Source of the DNA: Pseudomonas sp. MF4836
GTDB taxonomy: Bacteria; Pseudomonadota; Gammaproteobacteria; Pseudomonadales; Pseudomonadaceae
Assembly (NCBI RefSeq): GCF_002018875.1
Contig: NZ_MVOL01000009.1
Span: forward strand, 62,001-126,000
Direction: 5' to 3'
DNA length: 64,000 nt
The notes under the pieces are model-generated. The model was not told the origin of the DNA, did not search any database, and saw only the letters and a program-made list of their open reading frames with translations. The translations under genes were made by a program, and so were the position numbers. Below are positions 33,067 through 41,357 of this stretch, in pieces. Position 1 is the first letter of the stretch. Every line of letters starts with the position of its first letter.

Positions 33067-33963
33067 TCAATCCTCGCTGGCCTGGTCGACCTTCAACCGG
33101 TCGCGGAAGGCCTTGGGCGAAATACCAATGCGACGCCGGAACATCCGGGTGAAGTTGGTCGGGTCGGAAAAGCCCAGGCTGTCGGAAATCTCGTAGATGG
33201 TCATCCAGGTGTACGTCAGCAGGCGCTTGGCTTCGAGCAACTGGCGTTCGTGCATGATCTGCAACGCTGGCTGCCCGGCCAGTTCGCGGCAAGTGCCGTT
33301 GAGGTGCGAAACCGAAATCCCCAGTTTGTGCGCCAGGTCCTCGACCTTCACGTGCTCGCGATAGTGCGTCTCCACCAGTTGCACAAAACCATTGAAGTAC
33401 TCCCGGGCGCGCTGCGGCCGCTGATTGGCGCTGCGGCGCTGGATCGCCTGGCGGCTGACCCAGACCACGATGGTGCTGACCAACGCGTGCATGAGCATTT
33501 CGCGGGCCGGCTCATGCCCTTGATATTCCTGCTGCAAGGCGGCGAACAGGCCGTTGAGGTATGACCCGTCGGCGCGCGCCGGATAGCTCTCGGCCAACGC
33601 CAGGGCATTCACCGACTGCCCCAATTGCGCCTGCAGGTGCGCCACCAGCGGTGCGGCCAGCGTCAGCACATACCCTTCTATGTCCTCGGAAAAACGGAAG
33701 CCATGCACCGACAACGGCGGCAGCACCTGCAGCGCCGATTCCCCCAGCAAGGTGCGCTGCCCTTCTATCTCGAGTTCCGCCTGCCCACGGTGGACGAACA
33801 GTAATTGACCGAGGTCGGCGTGCCGGTGCGGCTTGATTTCCCAATGGTGTTCGCGACTGCGTTTGCTGATGGTTTCGCAGTGCAACAAGTCCGGGGTCGG
33901 CCAGCCCAGGCTCTCGCCATAGAGTTTGAACACCGGGATGGAAGAAAGGGCAGGCTTGTTCAT
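33067..33963 (-). CDS. pobR: AraC-family activator of 4-hydroxybenzoate hydroxylase (PobR)
   Basis: A 298-residue regulator. The N-terminal cupin domain (about 20-130) contains HWEIKPHRHADLGQLLFVHRGQAELEIEG, and the C-terminal AraC HTH pair (about 200-290) contains VEDLAHKLGISVSHLNGTCRELAGQ and EISDSLGFSDPTNFTRMFRRRIGISP. AraC/XylS-type PobR divergent from pobA is the known arrangement in Pseudomonas. It probably binds 4-hydroxybenzoate and activates pobA. Three TTCACC-type half-sites lie between the two genes. Confidence 0.88.
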   Translation of the reverse strand: MNKPALSSIPVFKLYGESLGWPTPDLLHCETISKRSREHHWEIKPHRHADLGQLLFVHRGQAELEIEGQRTLLGESALQVLPPLSVHGFRFSEDIEGYVLTLAAPLVAHLQAQLGQSVNALALAESYPARADGSYLNGLFAALQQEYQGHEPAREMLMHALVSTIVVWVSRQAIQRRSANQRPQRAREYFNGFVQLVETHYREHVKVEDLAHKLGISVSHLNGTCRELAGQPALQIMHERQLLEAKRLLTYTWMTIYEISDSLGFSDPTNFTRMFRRRIGISPKAFRDRLKVDQASED

Positions 33964-34008
33964 AACTGCAATCCAGGCCTCAGAGTGACGGGCGATAATC
34001 GCACCGAT

Positions 34009-34106
34009 TGGTGAAATGAACAGGTATCGGCTTAGTTTTAACCTTCAATTGACAGGTTCACCGGTGAAAAATGCAAGCACTCGAAACATAAAAAAACCAT
34101 TCACCG
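34009..34106. promoter_or_regulatory. pobR-pobA control region with TTCACC half-sites
   Basis: A perfect 12-base palindrome TTCACCGGTGAA (34057-34068) abuts a TTGACA hexamer (34049-34054). Further related half-sites are TTGGTGAA (34009-34015 region) and TTCACCG (34100-34106). These are likely operators for PobR between the divergent genes. Confidence 0.55.
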
Positions 34107-34143
34107 AACCTTGTTCGGCTGAAGCTTGCGAGTCATAAAAACA

Positions 34144-35337
34144 ATGAAAACCCTGAAAACCCAAGTCGCCATCATCGGCGCCGGCCCCTCCGGCCTGCTG
34201 CTCGGCCAACTGTTGCACAACGCCGGCATCGACACAGTGATCGTTGAACGCCAAGACCCGGACTACGTCCTGGGTCGCATTCGCGCAGGCGTCCTGGAAC
34301 AAGGCATGGTCGATCTGCTGCGCCAGGCCGGCGTCAGCCAGCGCATGGACGCCGAAGGCCTGGTGCATGGCGGCTTCGAGCTGGCGTTCGACGGTCGCCA
34401 GGTGGCCATCGACCTGCACGCCCTGACCGGCGGCAAGAACGTGATGATCTACGGCCAGACCGAGGTCACCCGCGACCTGATGCAGGCACGCGAAGCCGCC
34501 GGCGCAGTGACCCTTTATCAAGCCCGCGACGTGCAGCCCCACGGCATGAAAAGCGAGCAACCCTACCTGACCTTCGAACACGACGGCGAAGCGGTGCGCC
34601 TGGAGTGCGACTACATCGCCGGCTGCGACGGCTTCCACGGTGTGGCGCGGCAATCGATTCCCGCCGAATCCCTGAACATTTTCGAACGGGTCTATCCCTT
34701 CGGCTGGCTGGGCATCCTGGCCGATACCCCGCCTGTCCACGAAGAACTGGTGTACGCCCGGCACGCTCGCGGCTTCGCCCTGTGCAGCATGCGCTCGACC
34801 ACCCGCACCCGTTATTACCTGCAAGTGCCGGCCGATGAACAGGTCGAGAACTGGTCCGACCAACGTTTCTGGGACGAACTCAAGAACCGCCTGCCAGCCG
34901 CCCTGGCCGAGCGCCTGGTGACCGGCCCGTCGATCGAGAAAAGCATCGCACCGCTGCGCAGCTTCGTGGTCGAACCCATGCAGTACGGGCACATGTTCCT
35001 GGTGGGCGATGCCGCGCACATCGTGCCGCCAACGGGCGCCAAGGGCTTGAACCTGGCGGCCAGCGACGTCAGCACGCTGTTCAACATCCTGCTCAAGGTC
35101 TACCGCGAGCAACGCACCGACCTCTTGGAGAAATACTCGGAAATCTGCCTGCGCCGGGTATGGAAAGCCGAACGTTTCTCCTGGTGGATGACCTCGATGC
35201 TGCACCAGTTTCCCGATGCCGACGCGTTCAGCCAGCGCATTACCGAAGCAGAGCTGGATTATTTCGTCAGCTCCGAAGCGGGACGAAAAACCATTGCGGA
35301 AAATTACGTCGGCCTTCCTTACGAGGCTATCGAGTAG
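34144..35337 (+). CDS. pobA: 4-hydroxybenzoate 3-monooxygenase PobA
   Basis: FAD- and NADPH-dependent hydroxylase converting 4-hydroxybenzoate to protocatechuate, which feeds the beta-ketoadipate pathway. The 397-residue protein has the FAD motif VAIIGAGPSGLLLGQLL, the DG motif AGCDGFHGVAR and the GD motif LVGDAAHIVPPTGAKGLN. The active-site region CSMRSTTRTRYYLQV is also recognisable. ATG at 34144 gives MKTLKTQVAIIGAG, a few residues longer than the classical N-terminus. The stop lies in a 15-base tandem duplication (GAGGCTATCGAGTA twice), and a terminator follows. Confidence 0.96.
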   Translation: MKTLKTQVAIIGAGPSGLLLGQLLHNAGIDTVIVERQDPDYVLGRIRAGVLEQGMVDLLRQAGVSQRMDAEGLVHGGFELAFDGRQVAIDLHALTGGKNVMIYGQTEVTRDLMQAREAAGAVTLYQARDVQPHGMKSEQPYLTFEHDGEAVRLECDYIAGCDGFHGVARQSIPAESLNIFERVYPFGWLGILADTPPVHEELVYARHARGFALCSMRSTTRTRYYLQVPADEQVENWSDQRFWDELKNRLPAALAERLVTGPSIEKSIAPLRSFVVEPMQYGHMFLVGDAAHIVPPTGAKGLNLAASDVSTLFNILLKVYREQRTDLLEKYSEICLRRVWKAERFSWWMTSMLHQFPDADAFSQRITEAELDYFVSSEAGRKTIAENYVGLPYEAIE

Positions 35338-35381
35338 GAGGCTATCGAGTACACTAGCGCTCATTCCCGCTAGCCTTGCAC

Positions 35382-35413
35382 CCTGCGGGTCCATTACTGC
35401 CCGCAGGTTTTTT
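35382..35413 (+). terminator. pobA terminator abutting the next gene
   Basis: CCTGCGGG-tccattactg-CCCGCAGG stem followed by TTTTTT. The GTG start assigned to the MFS gene begins two bases after the T-run, and the 3' stem arm supplies the only ribosome-site-like sequence (GCAGG). Confidence 0.82.
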
Positions 35414-35414
35414 C

Positions 35415-36932
35415 GTGACCCAGCTTCCCCCGCCCGGCCAGGCCACCCCGGCCATACGCAGTGTGCTGATCGCCCTGATGCTGGCGATTTTCCTTGGCGC
35501 ACTGGACCAGACCATCGTCGCTGTTTCCATGCCGGCCATTTCCGCGCAGTTCAAGGATGTCAGCCTGCTGGCGTGGGTCATTTCCGGCTACATGGTGGCC
35601 ATGACCGTGGCCGTGCCGATCTACGGCAAGCTCGGCGACCTCTATGGCCGACGCAAACTGATGCTGTTCGGCATGGGCCTGTTTACCCTGGCCTCGCTGT
35701 TCTGCGGCATGGCGCAAAGCATGGAACAACTGGTGCTGGCGCGGATTTTCCAGGGCATCGGCGCCGGTGGGATGATTTCGGTGAGCCAGGCGATCATCGG
35801 CGATATCGTTCCCCCCCGTGAGCGCGGGCGCTACCAGGGTTACTTCAGCGGCATGTATGCGGTGGCCAGCGTCGCCGGGCCGGTGCTCGGCGGCTACATG
35901 ACCGAGTACCTGTCCTGGCGCTGGGTGTTCCTGATCAACCTGCCCCTGGGCCTGGGTGCCTGGCTGGTGGCCCATCGCACCCTGGTCGGGCTGCCCCTGC
36001 CGCAACGCAAGCCGATCATCGATTACCTCGGCACGCTGTTGATGATCATCGGCCTGACCGCCCTGCTGCTGGGCATCACCGAGATCGGCCAGGGCCACGC
36101 CTGGCGCAGCAACCAGGTCCTTGGCCTGCTCGGTATCGCCGTGGTCGCCCTGGCGCTGTTTGTCTTGCACGAGCGCAGGGCCCGCGAGCCATTGCTGCCG
36201 ATGCACCTGTTCGCCAACCGCAACGCGGTGCTGTGCTGGTGCACGATCTTTTTCAACAACTTCCAGGCCATTTCCCTGATTGTGCTGATGCCGCTGCGGT
36301 TCCAGAGTGTCACCGGCGCCGGGGCCGACAGCGCTGCGCTGCACCTGCTGCCACTGGCCATGGGCTTGCCGATGGGGGCTTATTGCGCCGGGCGCCGGAC
36401 CTCGGTGACCGGGCGCTACAAACCGATGATCCTCGGCGGCGCGCTATTGATGCCGATCGCGATCCTCGGCATGGCCTTCAGCCCGCCCCAGGCGGTGCTG
36501 CTGAGCAGCCTGTTCATGCTGTTGTGCGGGATTGCCGGTGGCATGCAGTTCCCCACCTCGCTGGTGGGCACCCAGAATGCGGTGGAGCAAGGGGACATAG
36601 GCGTGGCCACCAGCACCACCAACCTGTTCCGTTCCCTCGGCGGAGCTGTCGGGGTGGCACTGATGTCGGCGCTGCTGCTGACCTTGCTGCAACACTCCGG
36701 CCTGGTTCACCTGTCGGGCGCGGCACTGCTGGTCGAAGGCAGCTCGGGCAACGCCTTGCTCGACAGTCTGAATGCTGCGCCCGGTCCTGCGCAGGACGCC
36801 TTGCGCGCCGAGTTGCTGCTGACCTTCCGCCATCTGCTGATGGTCAGCGCGGCGGTGTCGCTGCTGGGGCTGGCAGCGGCTCTGGCCATGCCCAACATGC
36901 TCCTGCGCGGCCGCGAAGACGCCGTGCGCTAG
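35415..36932 (+). CDS. DHA2/EmrB-QacA-type MFS drug exporter
   Basis: A 505-residue, 14-helix exporter. Motifs seen are LGALDQTIVAVSMPAISAQF (helix 1), YGKLGDLYGRRKLMLFG (motif A), ARIFQGIGAGGMISVSQAI (motif B) and AVASVAGPVLGGYMTEYLSWRWVFLINLPLG (motif C plus D). This pattern fits proton antiporters for toxic organics. The start is uncertain: GTG at 35415 gives MTQLPPPGQ, while a GTG at 35463 or ATG at 35478 would trim 16-21 residues. A transporter just after pobA might export or tolerate aromatic compounds, but that is only contextual. Confidence 0.87.
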   Translation: MTQLPPPGQATPAIRSVLIALMLAIFLGALDQTIVAVSMPAISAQFKDVSLLAWVISGYMVAMTVAVPIYGKLGDLYGRRKLMLFGMGLFTLASLFCGMAQSMEQLVLARIFQGIGAGGMISVSQAIIGDIVPPRERGRYQGYFSGMYAVASVAGPVLGGYMTEYLSWRWVFLINLPLGLGAWLVAHRTLVGLPLPQRKPIIDYLGTLLMIIGLTALLLGITEIGQGHAWRSNQVLGLLGIAVVALALFVLHERRAREPLLPMHLFANRNAVLCWCTIFFNNFQAISLIVLMPLRFQSVTGAGADSAALHLLPLAMGLPMGAYCAGRRTSVTGRYKPMILGGALLMPIAILGMAFSPPQAVLLSSLFMLLCGIAGGMQFPTSLVGTQNAVEQGDIGVATSTTNLFRSLGGAVGVALMSALLLTLLQHSGLVHLSGAALLVEGSSGNALLDSLNAAPGPAQDALRAELLLTFRHLLMVSAAVSLLGLAAALAMPNMLLRGREDAVR

Positions 36933-36953
36933 GCCGCGCCAGGGTTCAGGGTG

Positions 36954-37799
36954 TCACGGACTGTAATAACCCACCGCCACCAGCAGGTCGCCGACCTTGC
37001 GCAGGTACGCGTGTTTGTCTTCGACCTTGCCGGTTACCGGGTTTTTCCAGCGGTACTCATATTCCCCCTGATCCTGCTTGGCCATTAGGGCCAGGATCGG
37101 CTCGCCCACCGGCTTGCCCTCGGGGTCGCGGATCTTGCCAAAGTCGGTATTGATCAAGCGCAGGTTGGTGCCGTGGGCCACGTAGCGATGGGTCTTGAGG
37201 TCGACGACAAAGACATACAGGTCGTCCTGCAGAAAACCGCCCTTGAGTGAGTTGATGGCGTTGAGGGTTTGTTTCTGATCGCTGCCAAGTGCGGTGGCCG
37301 CCTTGTCCAGCAGCGCCCTGGCCTGATCGGCCGACGCCCGGGGCAGGTAATAGCCGACCGCCAGAATGCGCTCGCCGACCCGTTGGAAAAACACCCGCTT
37401 GCGCTCGACCTTGCCATCGGCCCAGTTCTGCCAGCGGTACTCGGCTTCCTGGACGCCCTCGCTCGGGGTCTTGAGCACATCCTTGAAAGCTTTTTTCAGG
37501 TCCGGCCCAAGCACCTCGGACACATCACGACCGATCAGCGCCGCCGATGGACCTCCGCTGGCGAGCATCACGCCGTGGGTGTCGACCACGAACACATAGC
37601 GGTCCTTGTCGACAAAATCGCCCTGACGGCTGAACGCGGCAAACGCCTTGTCACCCTGCTGCTGATAATAAGCCACGGCTTTTTCCAGCAAGGCCCTGGC
37701 CGCTGCTCCTTCATCTGCGTCTGGTGCGGCCGCCAGGGCGACACTGCCAAAGAGCATCAACAAACCGTACAGCCAGGAACCTTTCAGCAAAGCCTTCAT
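36954..37799 (-). CDS. Periplasmic protein with two tandem sCache domains
   Basis: A 281-residue protein with a signal peptide (LLMLFGSVALAAA, cleavage near residue 24) and two homologous Cache units (about 40-150 and 165-281). Both units run YVFVVD...GEY-type sequence, YRW, K.E.K...RKVG, and end in the near-identical LAVGYYLP/LVAVGYYSP. No membrane anchor or signalling output domain follows, so it is a free periplasmic small-molecule-binding protein rather than a receptor. It may hand its ligand to a separate kinase, cyclase or chemoreceptor. The ligand is unknown. It lies convergent to the MFS gene. Confidence 0.82.
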   Translation of the reverse strand: MKALLKGSWLYGLLMLFGSVALAAAPDADEGAAARALLEKAVAYYQQQGDKAFAAFSRQGDFVDKDRYVFVVDTHGVMLASGGPSAALIGRDVSEVLGPDLKKAFKDVLKTPSEGVQEAEYRWQNWADGKVERKRVFFQRVGERILAVGYYLPRASADQARALLDKAATALGSDQKQTLNAINSLKGGFLQDDLYVFVVDLKTHRYVAHGTNLRLINTDFGKIRDPEGKPVGEPILALMAKQDQGEYEYRWKNPVTGKVEDKHAYLRKVGDLLVAVGYYSP

Positions 37800-37923
37800 T
37801 GCCCATCCCTCGTTCTTGTTGGTGTTTCAAGAGCGTAGACGGCAACGGGCTATGGTCGAGTATTCAGTCAACGGGGGGCAGGAGGAGCCTTCCCACGCCG
37901 TGCGCAGGAAGGCTGGGGTTCGA

Positions 37924-38763
37924 TCAGGGACGGGCGCTGATCTGCTGTTGCAGGTTCTGGATCTGGCTTTGCAGGGTGTTGATGTTGCGCGTGACCTGAC
38001 CCCGGAAGGCGTCGAACTCAGCGGTATTGGTCGCCCCTTGTGCCGGTGCCGGATGGTTATCCTGCTGGCTCTTGAGCACGATCATGTCCTGCTCCAGGCG
38101 CTCCACGGCGGCGCTCGGGTTGCCCTGTTTTTTCAGTGCAGCGACGTCAGCCGCCAGGCTCTTGAGCTGAGCATCGAGCTTGCCGGCATCGCCCTGGCCG
38201 CCCTTGAGGGTCGCCAACTCGGCGCTCAAGGCTTTGACCTGAGCCTGCAACTGGGTGTTGGCGGCCTGCTGTTCGGTGGTCTGGGCGCTCATCTGGGCCA
38301 GGCGTTTGTCGAGGTCGGTGGCTTGTCCGGCAACGCCTTGCTGCTGCTTGCCTTGATCCAGCAACTTGCTTTCGAGCTGCTTGATCTGCAGCTTCAACGC
38401 CTCGCTGTCGCTGTTGACGTTGGACTGGCTGGCCACCACCTTGCCGGAGATATCCTGCAAACGCCCCGCCGCCTCCTCACTGATGCGGGCAAAGCTTTCC
38501 TGGGTTGCCACCAGTTGCTGCTCCATCAGCGAAATCTGCTGGAAACTCCACCAGGCCAGGCCGATAAAGGCAAAGAACAATGCCCCAACCAGCGCCCACA
38601 GTGGCCCGGTGCTCGGCCCCTTGACCTTGACCACCGGCGTACTGCGCGAATGCACGGCGGTGCGCTCGCGGACAGCGGTGGTAGTCGGGAAATCATCGTC
38701 ATCGAGAGGGTCGGCGCGCAGGCTGGGAACATCATCGAAGTCGTCGTTGGCATCGTTACGCAT
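37924..38763 (-). CDS. Single-pass membrane protein with long coiled coil
   Basis: A 279-residue protein. It has an acidic cytosolic head (MRNDANDDFDDVPSLRADPLDDDDF), one helix at about 54-73 (PLWALVGALFFAFIGLAWWSF) and a roughly 200-residue Gln/Ala/Leu-rich coiled coil (LKLQIKQLESKLLDQGKQQQG, LDKRLAQMSAQTTEQQA). Architecture resembles envelope-spanning scaffold or division/secretion accessory proteins. No catalytic motif is visible. It is on the same strand as the Cache protein, 124 bases apart. Confidence 0.8.
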   Translation of the reverse strand: MRNDANDDFDDVPSLRADPLDDDDFPTTTAVRERTAVHSRSTPVVKVKGPSTGPLWALVGALFFAFIGLAWWSFQQISLMEQQLVATQESFARISEEAAGRLQDISGKVVASQSNVNSDSEALKLQIKQLESKLLDQGKQQQGVAGQATDLDKRLAQMSAQTTEQQAANTQLQAQVKALSAELATLKGGQGDAGKLDAQLKSLAADVAALKKQGNPSAAVERLEQDMIVLKSQQDNHPAPAQGATNTAEFDAFRGQVTRNINTLQSQIQNLQQQISARP

Positions 38764-38868
38764 GGGTCAACCTTTGTGAACCGCAGTAATGGCTGGGTGA
38801 GCGAGTATAAACCGCTAATTCGCCGCACTGATCGACCCTGAAGTGCAAACTCGGTTCAGTGTTTGTTT

Positions 38869-39861
38869 TCAGCGTATGTCCTGAGCCTTCCACCAACCGC
38901 AGAATTCGTCGAGGGCGGTCCACAGGCTGATCTTGGGCTCGTAGTCCAGATAATGCCGGGCCCGGCTGATATCGAGGGTGAAGTTCTTGTTCATCACCTG
39001 CATCCCCAGGCGCGACAGGGTCGGCTCGGGGCGGCCGGGCCACAGCTTGCACGCCCCCTCATTGAGCGCCGCCAGGCTGTAGGCCAGGCCGTAGGAGCGG
39101 TAGCGCGTGACCTGCGGCACTTCCATCTGGCGCATCACATAGTTGATGACATCCCACACCGGCACCGGGGCGCCGTTACTGATGTTGTAGGCCTTGCCCA
39201 GGGCCGAGCCGGCAGCCAGCAGACTGCTGAACAGGGCTTCATTGAGGTTTTGCACGCTGGTGAAGTCGACCTTGTTCAGGCCATTGCCGACAATCGCCAG
39301 CCGCCCCTTGCGCTGCATCTTCAACAGTCGCGGAAAAATGCTCATGTCCCCGGCGCCGGTGACGAAGCGCGGGCGCAGTGCCAGGACTTCCAGCCCGAAC
39401 TCCTGGGCGCCGAAGACTTTCTGCTCGGCCAGGTACTTGGTTGCGGCATAGGGATGCTTGAAGCGCTTGGGCACTTGTTCTTCAGTCAGGCCCAGGTGGT
39501 CGCGGCCGTCGAAGTAGATCGACGGCGACGACAGATGCACCAGACGCCGCACATTTTGCTTGAGGCAGGCCTCGACCACGTTTTCGGTGACCAGCACATT
39601 GCCCTGGTGGAAGTCCTGATAACGCCCCCACAAACCCACCGCGCCGGCGCAGTGGACCACCGCGTCGACATCACGGCACAGGGTGCGTACCAGGCCGGCA
39701 TCGCTCAAGTCGCCCTGGATGAACTCGGCCCCGCGGCGCAGCAAATGCTCGACCGCTTCGGCCCGGCGCCCGTTGACCCGTACATCCAGGCCTTGCTCAA
39801 GGGCGAACCGCGCAAAGCGCCCGCCAATGAAGCCGCTTGCGCCGGTTACCAGAATTTTCAT
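38869..39861 (-). CDS. NAD-dependent epimerase/dehydratase (3-beta-HSD-like)
   Basis: A 330-residue extended SDR. The Rossmann motif is MKILVTGASGFIGGRFARFAL (GASGFIG). The active site is SSPSIYF with catalytic YAATK (HPYAATKYLAEQ), and a substrate lobe contains ALRPRFVTGAGDMSIFPRLL. The sequence style is closer to sterol/3-beta-hydroxysteroid dehydrogenases than to sugar epimerases, but the true substrate is unknown. ATG at 39861 begins directly at the Rossmann strand with GGAG upstream; a longer start is unlikely. Confidence 0.86.
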   Translation of the reverse strand: MKILVTGASGFIGGRFARFALEQGLDVRVNGRRAEAVEHLLRRGAEFIQGDLSDAGLVRTLCRDVDAVVHCAGAVGLWGRYQDFHQGNVLVTENVVEACLKQNVRRLVHLSSPSIYFDGRDHLGLTEEQVPKRFKHPYAATKYLAEQKVFGAQEFGLEVLALRPRFVTGAGDMSIFPRLLKMQRKGRLAIVGNGLNKVDFTSVQNLNEALFSSLLAAGSALGKAYNISNGAPVPVWDVINYVMRQMEVPQVTRYRSYGLAYSLAALNEGACKLWPGRPEPTLSRLGMQVMNKNFTLDISRARHYLDYEPKISLWTALDEFCGWWKAQDIR

Positions 39862-39954
39862 GACTTCTCCTAGAAATGCAGTGCGCGCTTCAAGCCACGG
39901 GCTGCACGTTAAATCTTCACGCAAGCACATCACGTGTCGCTTGCAGCTTGACGC

Positions 39955-40854
39955 TTACGGCTGCACCCAGGGCACCAACCATTGCGCAGAGGAACGCGCC
40001 AGATGCTCAGTCAGCAACCCCAGCAATTGCCCGCCATTGCGCCAATGATGCCAGTACAGCGGCACATCGATCGGCTTATCTGGCAGCAGCTCCAGCAATT
40101 GGCCCCGTGCCAGCTGTTCGCGCACTTGCAGTTCCGGCACCAGGCCCCAGCCCAGGCCAGCCTCCGTAAGACGGATAAACCCCTCCGAAGACGGGCACAA
40201 ATGGTGCTCGAACCCGCCATTGACCCCGAGCGACGCCAGGTAGCGATGCTGCAGAAAGTCATCCGGGCCGAACACCAATGCCGGGGTGCGGGCCAATTGC
40301 TCGGCGCGCACGCCCTGGGGGAAATGGCGCTGGATAAAGGCCGGGCTGGCCAGGGCGCGATAACGCATGGCGCCCAACAGCAGGCTGCGCGCACCGGCCA
40401 CCGGCCGCTCGCTGGCACAGACACAAGCCGCCACTTCCCCGGCGCGCATGCGCTTGAGGCCGACGGTCTGGTCTTCGACCACCAGGTCCAGCAGCAGGTG
40501 CTGTTCAGCACAGAAATCCCCCACCGCCTCGGCCCACCAGGTGGCCAGGCTGTCGGCATTGAGGGCGATGCGCAGGCGCTCCGGCAGGCCTTCTTCATCC
40601 AGCGCCGGCACCAGGCTCTGCAGGTCGCGTTCGAGCAGACGCACCTGCTGCACATGGTTAAGCAGGCGCCGGCCGATCTCCGTCGGCGCCGGCGGCGTGG
40701 CCCGCACCAGCACCGGCTGCCCGACCCGGGCCTCCAGCAATTTGATGCGCTGGGAGATGGCCGATTGCGACAGCCCCAGCACCTGGGCCGCGCGTTCGAA
40801 CCCCGCCTGCTCGACCACGGCGGCCAGGGCCGAGAGCAATTTGTAGTCGAACAT
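39955..40854 (-). CDS. argP: LysR-family regulator ArgP (IciA)
   Basis: A 299-residue LTTR with HTH FERAAQVLGLSQSAISQRIKLLEARVGQ near the N-terminus and an effector domain (PERLRIALNADSLATWWAEAV, typical ArgP/LysG sequence). It senses arginine or lysine and activates the exporter argO. Here it is divergent from an ACT-domain gene and argO, consistent with that role. Confidence 0.92.
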   Translation of the reverse strand: MFDYKLLSALAAVVEQAGFERAAQVLGLSQSAISQRIKLLEARVGQPVLVRATPPAPTEIGRRLLNHVQQVRLLERDLQSLVPALDEEGLPERLRIALNADSLATWWAEAVGDFCAEQHLLLDLVVEDQTVGLKRMRAGEVAACVCASERPVAGARSLLLGAMRYRALASPAFIQRHFPQGVRAEQLARTPALVFGPDDFLQHRYLASLGVNGGFEHHLCPSSEGFIRLTEAGLGWGLVPELQVREQLARGQLLELLPDKPIDVPLYWHHWRNGGQLLGLLTEHLARSSAQWLVPWVQP

Positions 40855-40950
40855 CAGTTTTCCTAATGAGCGATCAGTAATATTGGTTTTTCTTATACAA
40901 CCTTGAACCGGAGAATAGCCAGCATGCCTCTTCGATCAAGGACTTCTTTC

Positions 40951-41352
40951 ATGGCCGGTGAAACCACCCTCGCCACGTTGCTGCGCAGCATGAGCCCGCA
41001 GCTCAATGCCGGCGAATACGTATTCTGCTGCATCGCCGACGCCAGCCAGCTTCAGGGCTGTGAAGCGGTGGGCAGCTTTCGCGAACAGGAAGGCCTGACC
41101 GTCATTCTCGAACGCGCCCAGGCCGTACGACTGGGCCTTGGCTTCGACTATGTCGCTGCCTGGATCACCCTCAACGTGCATTCGGCATTGCAGGCCGTCG
41201 GCCTGACCGCCGCCTTCTCCGGCGCCCTGGGCCAGGCCGGTATCAGTTGCAACGTGATGGCCGGCTATTACCACGACCACCTGTTTGTCGGCCTGGAAGA
41301 TGCCGGGCGGGCCATGGATGTATTGCAACAACTGACCGCGGGCCAGGAGTAA
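40951..41352 (+). CDS. ACT-domain protein
   Basis: A 133-residue protein starting MAGETTLATLLRSMSPQL. Two ACT-like halves are seen: YVFCCIADASQLQGCEAVGSFREQEGLTVILE, then AAWITLNVHSALQAVGLTAAFSGALGQAGISCNVMAGYYHDHLFVG, the second being a clear ACT signature. ACT domains bind amino acids, so this may be a ligand sensor or chaperone for the exporter encoded 5 bases downstream. Start 40951 follows AAGGA; an upstream ATG at 40924 lacks one. Confidence 0.85.
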   Translation: MAGETTLATLLRSMSPQLNAGEYVFCCIADASQLQGCEAVGSFREQEGLTVILERAQAVRLGLGFDYVAAWITLNVHSALQAVGLTAAFSGALGQAGISCNVMAGYYHDHLFVGLEDAGRAMDVLQQLTAGQE

Positions 41353-41357
41353 GGACT

